Positions 19,033 to 27,588 of a DNA stretch of 64,000 nucleotides are shown here, in pieces. Numbering within the stretch: the stretch's first letter is position 1; the number at the start of each line of letters is the position of its first letter. A model generated the notes under the pieces. That model was not told the origin of the DNA. It saw nothing but the letters and a program-made list of their open reading frames with translations, and did no database searches. Made by a program: the position numbers and the translations under genes. The DNA comes from Flagellimonas beolgyonensis (GTDB lineage: Bacteria > Bacteroidota > Bacteroidia > Flavobacteriales > Flavobacteriaceae): NCBI RefSeq assembly GCF_003992615.1, contig NZ_RZMY01000003.1, positions 374,501 through 438,500 on the forward strand, written 5' to 3'.

Positions 19033-20178
19033 ATGAAAAATCGTCTATTAGTTGTAATGATAGGCTTGATAGGCTTGAACCTTGGCGCACAAGTCAAAAA
19101 GGAAATATTTGAATCCTTCAAACTGCAGGAAAGACGGGATGTTTCCTATTATTTCCCCGAAGATTATTCCGAAGAGAAAGCATACCCCTTGATTGTGGTG
19201 CTCGATGCCGAGTACCTGTTCGACCTTGTGGTGGCCAACGTGAAGTTTCAAAGTAGATTTGACCGCATGCCACAAGCCATTGTCGTAGGTATCGATCAAG
19301 CGAAAAATGACCTACGTTGGGACGACTGCGATTTTGAGGAGGTTTCGGGCCTGCCGACCGAAAAGGGCAAAATGTTCTATGAATTCTTGGGTACGGAAAT
19401 CATTCCGTACTTGGAAACGAGTTACAATATTGCTCCGTTCAAAATGTTCGTCGGGTACGATATTACCGCAAACTTTGGCAACTATTATCTTTTTAAGGAC
19501 AAATCCTTCTTCAACTCCTATGTGAGCATTTCACCCGTGTTGGCCACCGAAATGGAAAGCAGGGTCCCTGCAAGATTATCAGCCTTGGACCAAGTGATTT
19601 TTTATAATGTGATTGTGGAAAAGGAAGCATCGGACGATAGGCAACGTATCCTCCAGATGAACAACAGTATCAATTCCATCACCAAGGAATCCTTGCATTA
19701 CTATTTTGATGAATATGACAATGCCGACCACGTGTCCATTGCCGCCTATGGCATCAGCAAAGCCTTCGATAATGTCTTTAAGATTTTCAGGCCCATTAGC
19801 ACTGACGAATACAAAAAAGAGATTTTGACATCCGAAGAACCGGTCTTCAATTATTTGGAAAACCGTTATAGCACCATTGAGAATTTGTTTGGTTTTAGAA
19901 AACCCGTGGAACTCAACGATATCATGGCCATTTATGCCGCATGTCGAAAAAAGGAAGACTACGAATCCCTGAAACCCCTTTCCGACCTGTGTAAAAAAGA
20001 ATTCCCCGAAACCATGATGGGCTTCTATTTTGAAGGGGAATATTACGAGCAAATGGGCGAACCCAAAAAGGCATTCAAGACGTTTGAGAAAGCTTTCCAA
20101 ATGGAGGAAATCGACTTTTTGACCAAGGATCTGGCATTGGAAAAAATCGATGCACTTAAAGCAGACTTCGGATATTAG
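19033..20178 (+). CDS. Exported esterase-like protein with altered nucleophile site and TPR-like C-terminus
   Basis: A 381-residue protein with an N-terminal signal peptide. Residues about 35-250 resemble the putative esterase family (enterochelin-esterase/esterase D fold): PLIVVLDAEYLFD, then a strand-elbow-helix at 137-150 and YVSISPVL. The elbow reads G141-Y-D-I-T instead of G-x-S-x-G, so Asp143 stands where the catalytic Ser should be. The late Asp/His region (DNADHVSI) remains. Residues about 300-375 look like TPR repeats (GEYYEQMGEPKKAFKTFEKA). It may be an inactive binding protein. It follows the flippase gene by 25 bases. Confidence 0.75.
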   Translation: MKNRLLVVMIGLIGLNLGAQVKKEIFESFKLQERRDVSYYFPEDYSEEKAYPLIVVLDAEYLFDLVVANVKFQSRFDRMPQAIVVGIDQAKNDLRWDDCDFEEVSGLPTEKGKMFYEFLGTEIIPYLETSYNIAPFKMFVGYDITANFGNYYLFKDKSFFNSYVSISPVLATEMESRVPARLSALDQVIFYNVIVEKEASDDRQRILQMNNSINSITKESLHYYFDEYDNADHVSIAAYGISKAFDNVFKIFRPISTDEYKKEILTSEEPVFNYLENRYSTIENLFGFRKPVELNDIMAIYAACRKKEDYESLKPLSDLCKKEFPETMMGFYFEGEYYEQMGEPKKAFKTFEKAFQMEEIDFLTKDLALEKIDALKADFGY

Positions 20179-20294
20179 ACCATTGGATTGTTAGATGTTT
20201 GGATAACTGGACAGCCCTTTCCAATTATTGAACTGTCGAAAAATCCATGAATCCATAATTCCAATAATCCAAGAAAATCATCCATCTAAATCCA
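20179..20294. repeat. Degenerate short-repeat spacer before radA
   Basis: This AT-rich spacer is built of degenerate copies of a TGGATT/TTGGA-like word on both strands (ATTGGATTGTTAGATG on plus; TTGGATTATTGGAATTATGG on minus). It does not code. It resembles decayed intergenic tandem repeats seen in flavobacterial genomes. Confidence 0.5.
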
Positions 20295-20302
20295 TATCTT
20301 TA
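20295..20302 (+). promoter_or_regulatory. Candidate -7 box for radA
   Basis: TATCTTTA, a one-base variant of TAnnTTTG seen in front of several genes here, ends 19 bases before the radA ATG. Confidence 0.4.
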
Positions 20303-20321
20303 GGCCATTATCCCAATTTAA

Positions 20322-21683
20322 ATGGCCAAGACCAAAACTGCTTTCTTTTGCCAAAACTGTGGCACCCAATATGCCAAATGGGTCGGACAATGCTCCTCCT
20401 GCAAAGAGTGGAACACCATTGTGGAAGAAGTGGTGCAGAAAGAGGACAAAAGAAGTTGGAAAACCGATGCCTCGGCGGCAAAACAAGCCAGCAAACCCCT
20501 GCGCGTTTCCGAAATTACCCAGGAAAAGGAACTGCGCCTCGATACCCTGGATCAAGAATTCAATCGGGTTTTGGGCGGTGGTCTGGTGCCTGGGTCGCTT
20601 ACCCTTTTGGGAGGTGAACCTGGGATCGGAAAAAGCACTTTGCTGTTACAAATTGCGTTGAAATTACCGTACAAAACACTCTATGTTTCCGGCGAGGAAA
20701 GTCAGCGACAGATTAAAATGCGAGCCGACCGCATACAACCCAATAGTGAAAACTGCTATATCCTTACCGAGACCAAAACCCAAAATATTTTTCAACAGAT
20801 TGCTTCCGTAGAACCCGATTTGGTGGTCATTGATTCCATTCAAACACTGCATTCCGATTATATTGAATCGGCAGCCGGAAGCATTTCCCAAATTCGGGAA
20901 TGTACCGCCGAACTCATCAAATTTGCCAAGGAAAGCCATACGCCTGTTATTTTGGTGGGACACATCACCAAAGATGGTACCATTGCCGGGCCCAAAATAT
21001 TGGAACATATGGTTGATACGGTCCTTCAATTTGAAGGCGACCGCAACTATGTCTACCGTATACTCCGCTCATTGAAAAACCGATTTGGATCTACGGCCGA
21101 ACTGGGTATTTATGAAATGCAGGGCAGTGGCCTTCGCGAGGTCAACAATCCCTCGGAGGTGTTGATCTCCAAAAATGAAGAGGACCTCAGCGGCACAGCA
21201 ATTGCCGCCACGGTAGAGGGAATGCGCCCTTTGCTCATCGAAATCCAGGCCTTGGTGAGTACAGCAGTTTACGGCACACCTCAACGATCTGCGACCGGAT
21301 TCAATGCCAAACGGTTGAACATGCTCTTGGCAGTTTTGGAAAAACGCGCCGGGTTCAAGCTGGCTGCCAAAGATGTGTTCTTGAACATTACTGGAGGTAT
21401 TACCGTAGATGATCCTGCCATCGATCTAGCCGTGGTTGCCGCCATCCTATCGAGCAATGCCGATATTCCCATTGAAAAGGGCATCTGTTTTGCGGCTGAA
21501 GTTGGGTTGGCCGGTGAAATTCGCCCCGTGCAACGAGTGGACCAACGCATATTGGAGGCTGAAAAACTGGGGTTCACCACCATTTTTGTTTCCAAAAGCA
21601 ATAAAATTGGTCTTAAAAATACAGGCATCCAAGTCCAAAAAGTTTCCAAAATTGAGGATGTGGTGAGCCAATTGTTTGGCTAA
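20322..21683 (+). CDS. radA: DNA repair protein RadA
   Basis: A 453-residue RecA-like ATPase that promotes branch migration in recombinational repair. Domains in order: a four-cysteine zinc finger (FCQNCGTQYAKWVGQCSSC, about 9-27), Walker A GEPGIGKST near residue 92, the RadA-specific LKNRFGSTAELGIYEM segment, and a Lon-protease-like C-terminal domain with VGLAGEIRPVQRVDQRILEA. Length is standard. Confidence 0.97.
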   Translation: MAKTKTAFFCQNCGTQYAKWVGQCSSCKEWNTIVEEVVQKEDKRSWKTDASAAKQASKPLRVSEITQEKELRLDTLDQEFNRVLGGGLVPGSLTLLGGEPGIGKSTLLLQIALKLPYKTLYVSGEESQRQIKMRADRIQPNSENCYILTETKTQNIFQQIASVEPDLVVIDSIQTLHSDYIESAAGSISQIRECTAELIKFAKESHTPVILVGHITKDGTIAGPKILEHMVDTVLQFEGDRNYVYRILRSLKNRFGSTAELGIYEMQGSGLREVNNPSEVLISKNEEDLSGTAIAATVEGMRPLLIEIQALVSTAVYGTPQRSATGFNAKRLNMLLAVLEKRAGFKLAAKDVFLNITGGITVDDPAIDLAVVAAILSSNADIPIEKGICFAAEVGLAGEIRPVQRVDQRILEAEKLGFTTIFVSKSNKIGLKNTGIQVQKVSKIEDVVSQLFG

Positions 21684-21707
21684 CAATTGCCATTGAAGGT
21701 TTATGGT

Positions 21708-21715
21708 TATCTTTA
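21708..21715 (+). promoter_or_regulatory. Candidate -7 box for the PQQ dehydrogenase
   Basis: TATCTTTA, 17 bases before the ATG at 21733. ATTG at 21686-21689 is an 18-base-spaced candidate -33 element. Confidence 0.45.
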
Positions 21716-21732
21716 AAAAACCTTCTTAACCA

Positions 21733-23886
21733 ATGAATCGCCATTCAGTTATCCTGTTCTTGGTGCTGCTCGCTGCTTGTTCCAAGGAAAAAACGTCCGC
21801 CGACAAACCTTATTTTTCCACTTGGGAACATTATTTGGGCGATCCGGAACGCACCCATTTTTCAAACCTGGGTCAAATTGACACCTCTAACGTAGCCAAT
21901 CTGAAACTGGCGTGGACCTACAAAAGTGGGGGATTACAAGAAGGTAGGACCACCCAGATTCAGACAAGCCCGCTCATGGTCGATGATTTATTGTATGGCG
22001 TTAATGCAGCGATAGAATTGTTTGCCGTCAATGCCCAAACCGGTGAGGAAATATGGACTTTTAAACCATCCACCAAAGATGAATCCGGTTTGGGACTTAA
22101 TAGGGGCCTCAATTATTGGAGAACGGATGGATCGGAGCCCAGTCGCATCTTCTTTTCTTCGGGTCCCCGACTTTTTGCCATCGACAGTAAAACTGGAAAA
22201 CCAATTGCTTCTTTTGGGAAGGAAGGCCACATTGATCTACGGGAAGGGTTGGGCAGAGATCTTCAAAAACTTTCCGTGGTCTCCAACACTCCAGGGGCAC
22301 TCTACAAAAACATTCTGGTCCAAGGCACCCGTGTAGGTGAAGGACCCGGCTCCTCACCCGGACATGTTCGGGCATACGATGTGTTGACCGGCGAAATTGT
22401 CTGGACCTTCCATACCATTCCCCAACCTGGAGAATTTGGTTATGATACTTGGCCGGCAGAAGCCTACAAAACGGTAGGTGGTGCCAATAGCTGGCCCGGC
22501 ATGGCCATGGATACGGAAAGAGGCATTGTATATATTCCAACGGGTTCGGCTGCTTTTGATTGGTACGGTGGTGACCGTGAAGGAGAGAATTTGTTTGCCA
22601 ATTCCCTGCTGGCACTCAATGCTGAAAACGGGGAGCGTCTTTGGCATTTTCAATTTGTGCACCATGATACTTGGGATAGGGACCTTCCGGCTCCTCCCAA
22701 CTTATTGACGATACATCGCGATGGAGAAGAAATTCCAGCTGTGGCCCAAGTAACGAAAAGTGGACACGTTTTTGTGTTCAACCGTATTACTGGAGAGCCT
22801 TTGTTCCCTATTGAAGAGAAAGCCTATCCCAGCTCCAAGTTGATGGGGGAACGATCCTATGCTACCCAGCCACTTCCATTGAAGCCGACACCCTTCGCGC
22901 GGCAAATCCTTCGCGAAGATGACCTCTATGCGCCCAATCGAAAGGCTTTTGTGGACGACTTGGTACCGGGCAATGATTCAGACGAAACTCCAACGGTTTT
23001 GGAAAAGTTCAAGAGCATCACCTCCAAGGGGCAATTCATTCCTATGGACACTACCGGCGTCATCTTGTATCCAGGGGCAGATGGTGGTGCCGAATGGGGC
23101 GGTGCCGCTTTGGACCCCCGTAACGGAATTATGTATGTCAACGCCAACGAAATGGCTTGGATCATAAAAATGAAAGCACTTAAAAATGATGACGGTAATC
23201 TAAATATTGGACAGTCGCTTACCCAAATCCATTGTGCCCGTTGCCATGGTGGCGAACTGCAGGGATTGGCCGGAATACCGGAACTTCAAAATGTGAATCT
23301 TCGATTGTCGATGGATTCCATCCAAACCATTATCCAAAAAGGGCGCGGCGCCATGCCCGGAATGCCCAATCTTTCGGAAGATGAAATTACTGCCATCACC
23401 GAATTTCTCTCCGGCATGGAAGAGACCAAAGACCATCGAACCGAAAAAGTAACCATCGATGTGCCCTATACCATTTCCAGCTTTGCCCGATTTAAGGATG
23501 ATAGGGGCTATCCGGTAGTAAAACCACCATGGGGCACCCTGAACGCAATAGACCTGAACACCGGTGAATACCTATGGAAAATTCCGTTGGGCCATGAAGA
23601 AAGTTTGGACGACCCGAACGTTCCCGTTTCTGGATTGGAAAATTATGGCGGACCGGTCATCACCAAAGGTGGGGTACTATTCATTGCCGCCACCAAGGAT
23701 GAAAAAATCCGTGCCTTCCATATGAAAACGGGGAAACAACTATGGGAGGACAAACTCCCAGCAGGAGGCTATGCCACACCCATCACTTATGAAAGCAATG
23801 GCAAACAATACATCGTTATTGCTTGTGGTGGCGGTAAAATGGGCACTGCTTCGGGCGATGAATACCGTGCCTATAGTTTGGAGTAA
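21733..23886 (+). CDS. PQQ-dependent dehydrogenase lipoprotein with embedded cytochrome c domain
   Basis: A 717-residue lipoprotein (lipobox LLAACS, residues 12-17) with a beta-propeller of PQQ-enzyme blades, for example VNAQTGEEIWTF and LNAENGERLWHFQF. It resembles membrane glucose-dehydrogenase-type quinoproteins. A single c-type heme site CARCH (about residue 500), with a distal Met region AMPGMPNLSEDE, sits inside the propeller sequence, before the last blades (LNTGEYLWKIPLG). It would oxidise an alcohol or sugar in the periplasm and pass electrons to the heme. The substrate is unknown and no PQQ synthesis genes are nearby. Its stop abuts that of the convergent reductase gene with no spacer. 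Confidence 0.88.
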   Translation: MNRHSVILFLVLLAACSKEKTSADKPYFSTWEHYLGDPERTHFSNLGQIDTSNVANLKLAWTYKSGGLQEGRTTQIQTSPLMVDDLLYGVNAAIELFAVNAQTGEEIWTFKPSTKDESGLGLNRGLNYWRTDGSEPSRIFFSSGPRLFAIDSKTGKPIASFGKEGHIDLREGLGRDLQKLSVVSNTPGALYKNILVQGTRVGEGPGSSPGHVRAYDVLTGEIVWTFHTIPQPGEFGYDTWPAEAYKTVGGANSWPGMAMDTERGIVYIPTGSAAFDWYGGDREGENLFANSLLALNAENGERLWHFQFVHHDTWDRDLPAPPNLLTIHRDGEEIPAVAQVTKSGHVFVFNRITGEPLFPIEEKAYPSSKLMGERSYATQPLPLKPTPFARQILREDDLYAPNRKAFVDDLVPGNDSDETPTVLEKFKSITSKGQFIPMDTTGVILYPGADGGAEWGGAALDPRNGIMYVNANEMAWIIKMKALKNDDGNLNIGQSLTQIHCARCHGGELQGLAGIPELQNVNLRLSMDSIQTIIQKGRGAMPGMPNLSEDEITAITEFLSGMEETKDHRTEKVTIDVPYTISSFARFKDDRGYPVVKPPWGTLNAIDLNTGEYLWKIPLGHEESLDDPNVPVSGLENYGGPVITKGGVLFIAATKDEKIRAFHMKTGKQLWEDKLPAGGYATPITYESNGKQYIVIACGGGKMGTASGDEYRAYSLE

Positions 23887-24927
23887 CTACGGAGCCGGAT
23901 TCGGAATGGCCTTGTGAATGGCCTCGATGCCTTCCAACACCTCATCGGAAAGATTCACTTCGATACTTTCGATGTTTTCCTTTAATTGTTCCATGCTCGT
24001 TGCCCCAATAATGTTGCTGGTCACAAAGGGACGCGTGTTCACAAAGGCCAATGCCATTTGGGCCATACTCAACCCATGTTCCTTGGCCAATTCCGCGTAT
24101 TTCTTGGTGGCCTCCACAGCGGTTTCTCCACTATACCTGTTGTAATTTGGAAATAAGGTGACCCTAGCCTTTCGTGGTGGAATCTCGGTAAGGTATTTGC
24201 CGCTCAAAGTTCCAAAACCGAGTGGGGAATAGGCCAAAAGACCAATTTTTTCGCGCATGGATATTTCAGATAGCCCCACCTCAAACAATCGGTTCAACAA
24301 ATTATATGGATTTTGGATGGTCAACATACGCGGCAGGCTTTGGTGTACCTTGCTCTCTTCCAAAAATCGCATGGTGCCCCAAGGGGTTTCGTTGGATAAT
24401 CCCACATGTCGAATTTTACCTTCCGCAACCAAATCGCGAAGGGTTTCCAAAACCTGATGGATATTATCCTCCCAAACATCAATGGCATGGGCATTGTACC
24501 CGCGTTGGCCAAAGTAGTTGGTATTTCGTTCGGGCCAATGCAGTTGGTACAGGTCGATATAATCTGTTTGCAATCGCTTTAAACTGCCTTCCACGGCTTC
24601 AATAATGGAGTCCCTGGTAAAGCCGGTAGTTCTAATAAATTTGGTGAACTCGGCTCTACCCGCAATTTTGGATGCCAGAACCACTCGGTCGCGGTTCCCC
24701 GTTTTTTTAAACCAGTTTCCGATCAATTCCTCGGTAACCGCATACAGTTCCTTTTTGGCTGGGATGGGATACAGTTCGGCCGTATCAAAGAAATTGACGC
24801 CTTGATCCAAGGCATAATCCATTTGTTCGTGAGCCTCGTCTTCCGAATTTTGTCTGCCCCAGGTCATCGTGCCTAGGCAAATTTTACTGATGCGGATATC
24901 GGTATGTGGTATTCTGGTGTACTTCAT
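23887..24927 (-). CDS. NADP(H)-dependent aldo-keto reductase, Tas-like
   Basis: A 346-residue TIM-barrel oxidoreductase. The start MKYTRIPHTDIRISKICLGT and the signatures TMTWGRQNSEDEAHEQMDYA, LYQLHWPERNTNYFG and NVIGATSMEQLKENI-like (NIIGATSMEQL) closely recall E. coli Tas. The catalytic Asp-Tyr-Lys-His tetrad is visible in FFDTAELYP, LASKIAG and LHWPE. It probably reduces aldehydes or ketones; the substrate is unknown. Confidence 0.9.
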   Translation of the reverse strand: MKYTRIPHTDIRISKICLGTMTWGRQNSEDEAHEQMDYALDQGVNFFDTAELYPIPAKKELYAVTEELIGNWFKKTGNRDRVVLASKIAGRAEFTKFIRTTGFTRDSIIEAVEGSLKRLQTDYIDLYQLHWPERNTNYFGQRGYNAHAIDVWEDNIHQVLETLRDLVAEGKIRHVGLSNETPWGTMRFLEESKVHQSLPRMLTIQNPYNLLNRLFEVGLSEISMREKIGLLAYSPLGFGTLSGKYLTEIPPRKARVTLFPNYNRYSGETAVEATKKYAELAKEHGLSMAQMALAFVNTRPFVTSNIIGATSMEQLKENIESIEVNLSDEVLEGIEAIHKAIPNPAP

Positions 24928-24947
24928 TTTTTACAATTTAGGACGCT

Positions 24948-24955
24948 TAAAGGTA
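24948..24955 (-). promoter_or_regulatory. Candidate -7 box for the aldo-keto reductase
   Basis: Minus-strand TACCTTTA, a near match to TAnnTTTG, 20 bases before the ATG at 24927. Confidence 0.35.
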
Positions 24956-24987
24956 ATCAAACCCAAAAACTGCATCTTATTTTATGG

Positions 24988-25752
24988 TTAATTCTCCACC
25001 TCCAGCAAAATGGGACAGTGGTCACTGTGTTTGGCCTCGGATAGGATTACGGATCGCTTCAATCGGTCTTCCAACGGTTCGGCCACCATGCCATAATCCA
25101 AACGCCAGCCCTTGTTATTGGCCCTGGCATTGGCACGGTACGTCCACCAGGTATAATTGTGGGGCTCTTTGTTGAAATGTCGAAAACTGTCGATAAACCC
25201 ACTATTGATGAAATTTCCGATCCACTCCCGCTCCACGGGCAAAAACCCCGATACATTTTTGTTCCGTACTGGATCATGGATATCAATGGCTTCGTGGCAA
25301 ATATTATAGTCCCCACAAACGATCAAATTGGGGCAGTCTTTTCGCAATTCATCAGCATAATCCTGAAAATCGGCCATGTACGTCAGTTTATGGTCCAAAC
25401 GGTCAATGTTGGTGCCAGAGGGCAAGTACATACTCATCACCGACAAGTCGCCAAAATCGGCACGGATGTTCCTTCCCTCAAAATCCATATAATCGATTCC
25501 GGTACCATATTCGATATGATCGGGTTCCTTTTTACACAACAAGGCCACGCCACTGTATCCCTTTTTTTGTGCACTGAACCAATAGTGGTGCTCAAAACCT
25601 GCCTCCTCAATAAGGGCAGTATCCACCTGCTCTTTCATGGCCTTGGTCTCTTGGAGACAGATCACATCGGGGTCCACTGAACGTAACCAATCCACAAAAC
25701 CCTTGTTCATGGCGGCCCTTATGCCATTCACATTATAGGAGACAATCTTCAT
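24988..25752 (-). CDS. xth: Exodeoxyribonuclease III
   Basis: A 254-residue AP endonuclease/3'-5' exonuclease of base-excision repair. Motifs are the N-terminal VSYNVNGIRAA, LQETKAMKEQVD (metal-binding Glu), CGDYNICHEAIDIHDP and the C-terminal SDHCPILLEVEN catalytic His. Length is normal. It precedes the reductase gene on the same strand with a 60-base gap that includes a separate promoter-like box. Confidence 0.95.
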   Translation of the reverse strand: MKIVSYNVNGIRAAMNKGFVDWLRSVDPDVICLQETKAMKEQVDTALIEEAGFEHHYWFSAQKKGYSGVALLCKKEPDHIEYGTGIDYMDFEGRNIRADFGDLSVMSMYLPSGTNIDRLDHKLTYMADFQDYADELRKDCPNLIVCGDYNICHEAIDIHDPVRNKNVSGFLPVEREWIGNFINSGFIDSFRHFNKEPHNYTWWTYRANARANNKGWRLDYGMVAEPLEDRLKRSVILSEAKHSDHCPILLEVEN

Positions 25753-25859
25753 CTTTGGAAATTTTGTCTAAAAATAGCCATTGTAGATCGCTCCCTAAAA
25801 TCAAATTTATCGATCTGGACATTGAAAAAAGGTATATAGCACTATCATCATGTTTGCCG

Positions 25860-25867
25860 TACCTTTA
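25860..25867 (+). promoter_or_regulatory. Candidate -7 box directly before the isochorismatase-like gene
   Basis: TACCTTTA ends 4 bases before the ATG at 25872, the same spacing as in front of bioF. If used, it would give an mRNA starting at or within a few bases of the start codon. Confidence 0.4.
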
Positions 25868-25871
25868 GCCT

Positions 25872-26426
25872 ATGACTGCATTGGTTTTGATCGACATCCA
25901 AACGGGACTCTCGGAAACAGCCTATTATGGCACGGAGCGGAACAACCATGACGCGGAGGAAAAGTGTGGGGAAGTGTTGGCCGCGTTCCGAAGCAACAAC
26001 TTGACCATTTTTCATGTAAAGCACAATTCCACCAATCCAAAATCTCCACTTTTTCCAGGAAAACCTGGAAACGGCATTCACCCCGCAGTACAACCCATGG
26101 TCAACGAACCAATTATTGAGAAGGACGTAAACAGTGCTTTTATCGGAACCAATCTTGAATCCAGATTACACCAACTAGGCATTTCAAAATTGGTGATTGT
26201 GGGTCTCACGATTGAACATTGCATATCCACATCGGTACGTATGGCAGCTAATTTAGGTTTTGAGGTGACCTTGATTTCAGATGCCACCGCTGCCTTCGAT
26301 AAAATGGGCATTGATGGCAAAAGGTATGGTGCCGATATCATTTTTAATACCGAGTTGGCCAACTTGAAGGATGAGTTTGCCGAAATTAAGGACACTGCCA
26401 CCTTATTGGCAGAACTTGATAATTAG
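25872..26426 (+). CDS. Cysteine hydrolase, isochorismatase-like family
   Basis: A 184-residue alpha/beta hydrolase with the family triad readable as Asp8 (LIDIQTG), Lys84 (IEKDVNSAF) and Cys117 (GLTIEHCISTS). Related enzymes hydrolyse nicotinamide, N-carbamoyl compounds or isochorismate; the catalytic Cys favours an amidase. Nothing nearby defines the substrate. Confidence 0.88.
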   Translation: MTALVLIDIQTGLSETAYYGTERNNHDAEEKCGEVLAAFRSNNLTIFHVKHNSTNPKSPLFPGKPGNGIHPAVQPMVNEPIIEKDVNSAFIGTNLESRLHQLGISKLVIVGLTIEHCISTSVRMAANLGFEVTLISDATAAFDKMGIDGKRYGADIIFNTELANLKDEFAEIKDTATLLAELDN

Positions 26427-26462
26427 TCCCTATTTTTATAGGGCACAAATCAACTAAACCAT

Positions 26463-27569
26463 ATGGCACGCTTTGCCCTATTTTTTCTGGTCTGTTTATA
26501 TTTCACAACCTCCCAATCGTTTGCGCAAGACGAACCCCTTAAAATTGGGGTGGCCGGTCTTACCCATACCCATGTGCATTGGATATTGGGTAGAGAGGAT
26601 ATTGGCGACATCAAAATAGTGGGCATTGCCGAACCCAATCGGGAATTGGCACAACGTTATGCAACGCAACATGGCTTTTCCATGGACTTGGTCTACAACA
26701 GTTTGGAGGAGATGATTGCAGCCACCAAACCCGAAGCGGTCACCGCTTTCGGAACCATTTACGAGCACTTGGAAGTGGTTCAGACCTGTGCGCCAAAAGG
26801 AATCCATGTGATGGTAGAAAAACCATTGGCCGTGAGCTTGGATCACGCCCAGAAAATGAACGCGCTTGCACAAAAACATAATATTCATTTGCTTACCAAT
26901 TATGAAACCACATGGTACCCCACCAATCATCGGGCAAAGGAGCTTTTGGATAATGGACAGATAGGTGCGCTCAGAAAGGTCATCGTCCGCGACGGACATC
27001 GGGGCCCTGTCAAAATTGGGGTCAACGAAGAGTTTTTGGAGTGGCTGCAAGACCCTGTGCTCAATGGGGGCGGTGCACTGACGGATTTTGGTTGTTATGG
27101 CGCCAACTTGATGACATGGCTTAAAAAAGGCAAGAAACCCACTAGTGTTACAGCGGTGACCCAGCAGCTCCAAGCGGAAAACAATCCGAAAGTGGACGAC
27201 GATGCCACAATTATCCTTACCTACGAGGATTGCCAAGCGATTTTGGAACCTTCCTGGAATTGGCCCATTGGCAGAAAAGACATGGAGCTTTATGGTTTAA
27301 CCGGAGCCATCTATGCCGATAACAGAAATACGCTCCGGGTTCGAATGGCAGAAGGCTACGATGGCTTTTCGGAAGACATCTCACAACTGGAAGAAAGACC
27401 TTATCCCTATAACGATCCATTTGCACTCCTTGCCGCTGTGGTACGTGGCACCATCACATTAAACCCTGATGATCTTTCCGCATTGGAAAACAACATGACG
27501 GTTGTTGAAATCTTGGATGCGGCCAAAGAAAGTGCCAGACTTGGCAAAACCATACATTTGAAAAATTAA
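26463..27569 (+). CDS. Exported Gfo/Idh/MocA family oxidoreductase
   Basis: A 368-residue protein with an N-terminal signal peptide (residues 1-21, ending SQSFAQ), then a Rossmann NAD(P) domain (IGVAGLTHTHVHWILG; the usual GxGxxG is altered). HVMVEKPLAVSLDHA carries the catalytic Lys, and the C-terminal beta-sheet domain has LNGGGALTDFGCYGANLM. Members act on sugars or inositols. Export is notable because the NAD(P) cofactor is normally cytosolic, although periplasmic members exist with tightly held cofactor. It lies 36 bases after the hydrolase gene. Confidence 0.88.
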   Translation: MARFALFFLVCLYFTTSQSFAQDEPLKIGVAGLTHTHVHWILGREDIGDIKIVGIAEPNRELAQRYATQHGFSMDLVYNSLEEMIAATKPEAVTAFGTIYEHLEVVQTCAPKGIHVMVEKPLAVSLDHAQKMNALAQKHNIHLLTNYETTWYPTNHRAKELLDNGQIGALRKVIVRDGHRGPVKIGVNEEFLEWLQDPVLNGGGALTDFGCYGANLMTWLKKGKKPTSVTAVTQQLQAENNPKVDDDATIILTYEDCQAILEPSWNWPIGRKDMELYGLTGAIYADNRNTLRVRMAEGYDGFSEDISQLEERPYPYNDPFALLAAVVRGTITLNPDDLSALENNMTVVEILDAAKESARLGKTIHLKN

Positions 27570-27588
27570 TCGCTTTTACCCTGCTTTA

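Noticed and set aside
26496..27236. 246-residue frame opposite the Gfo/Idh gene
   Set aside because: Antisense shadow of a clearly conserved gene.
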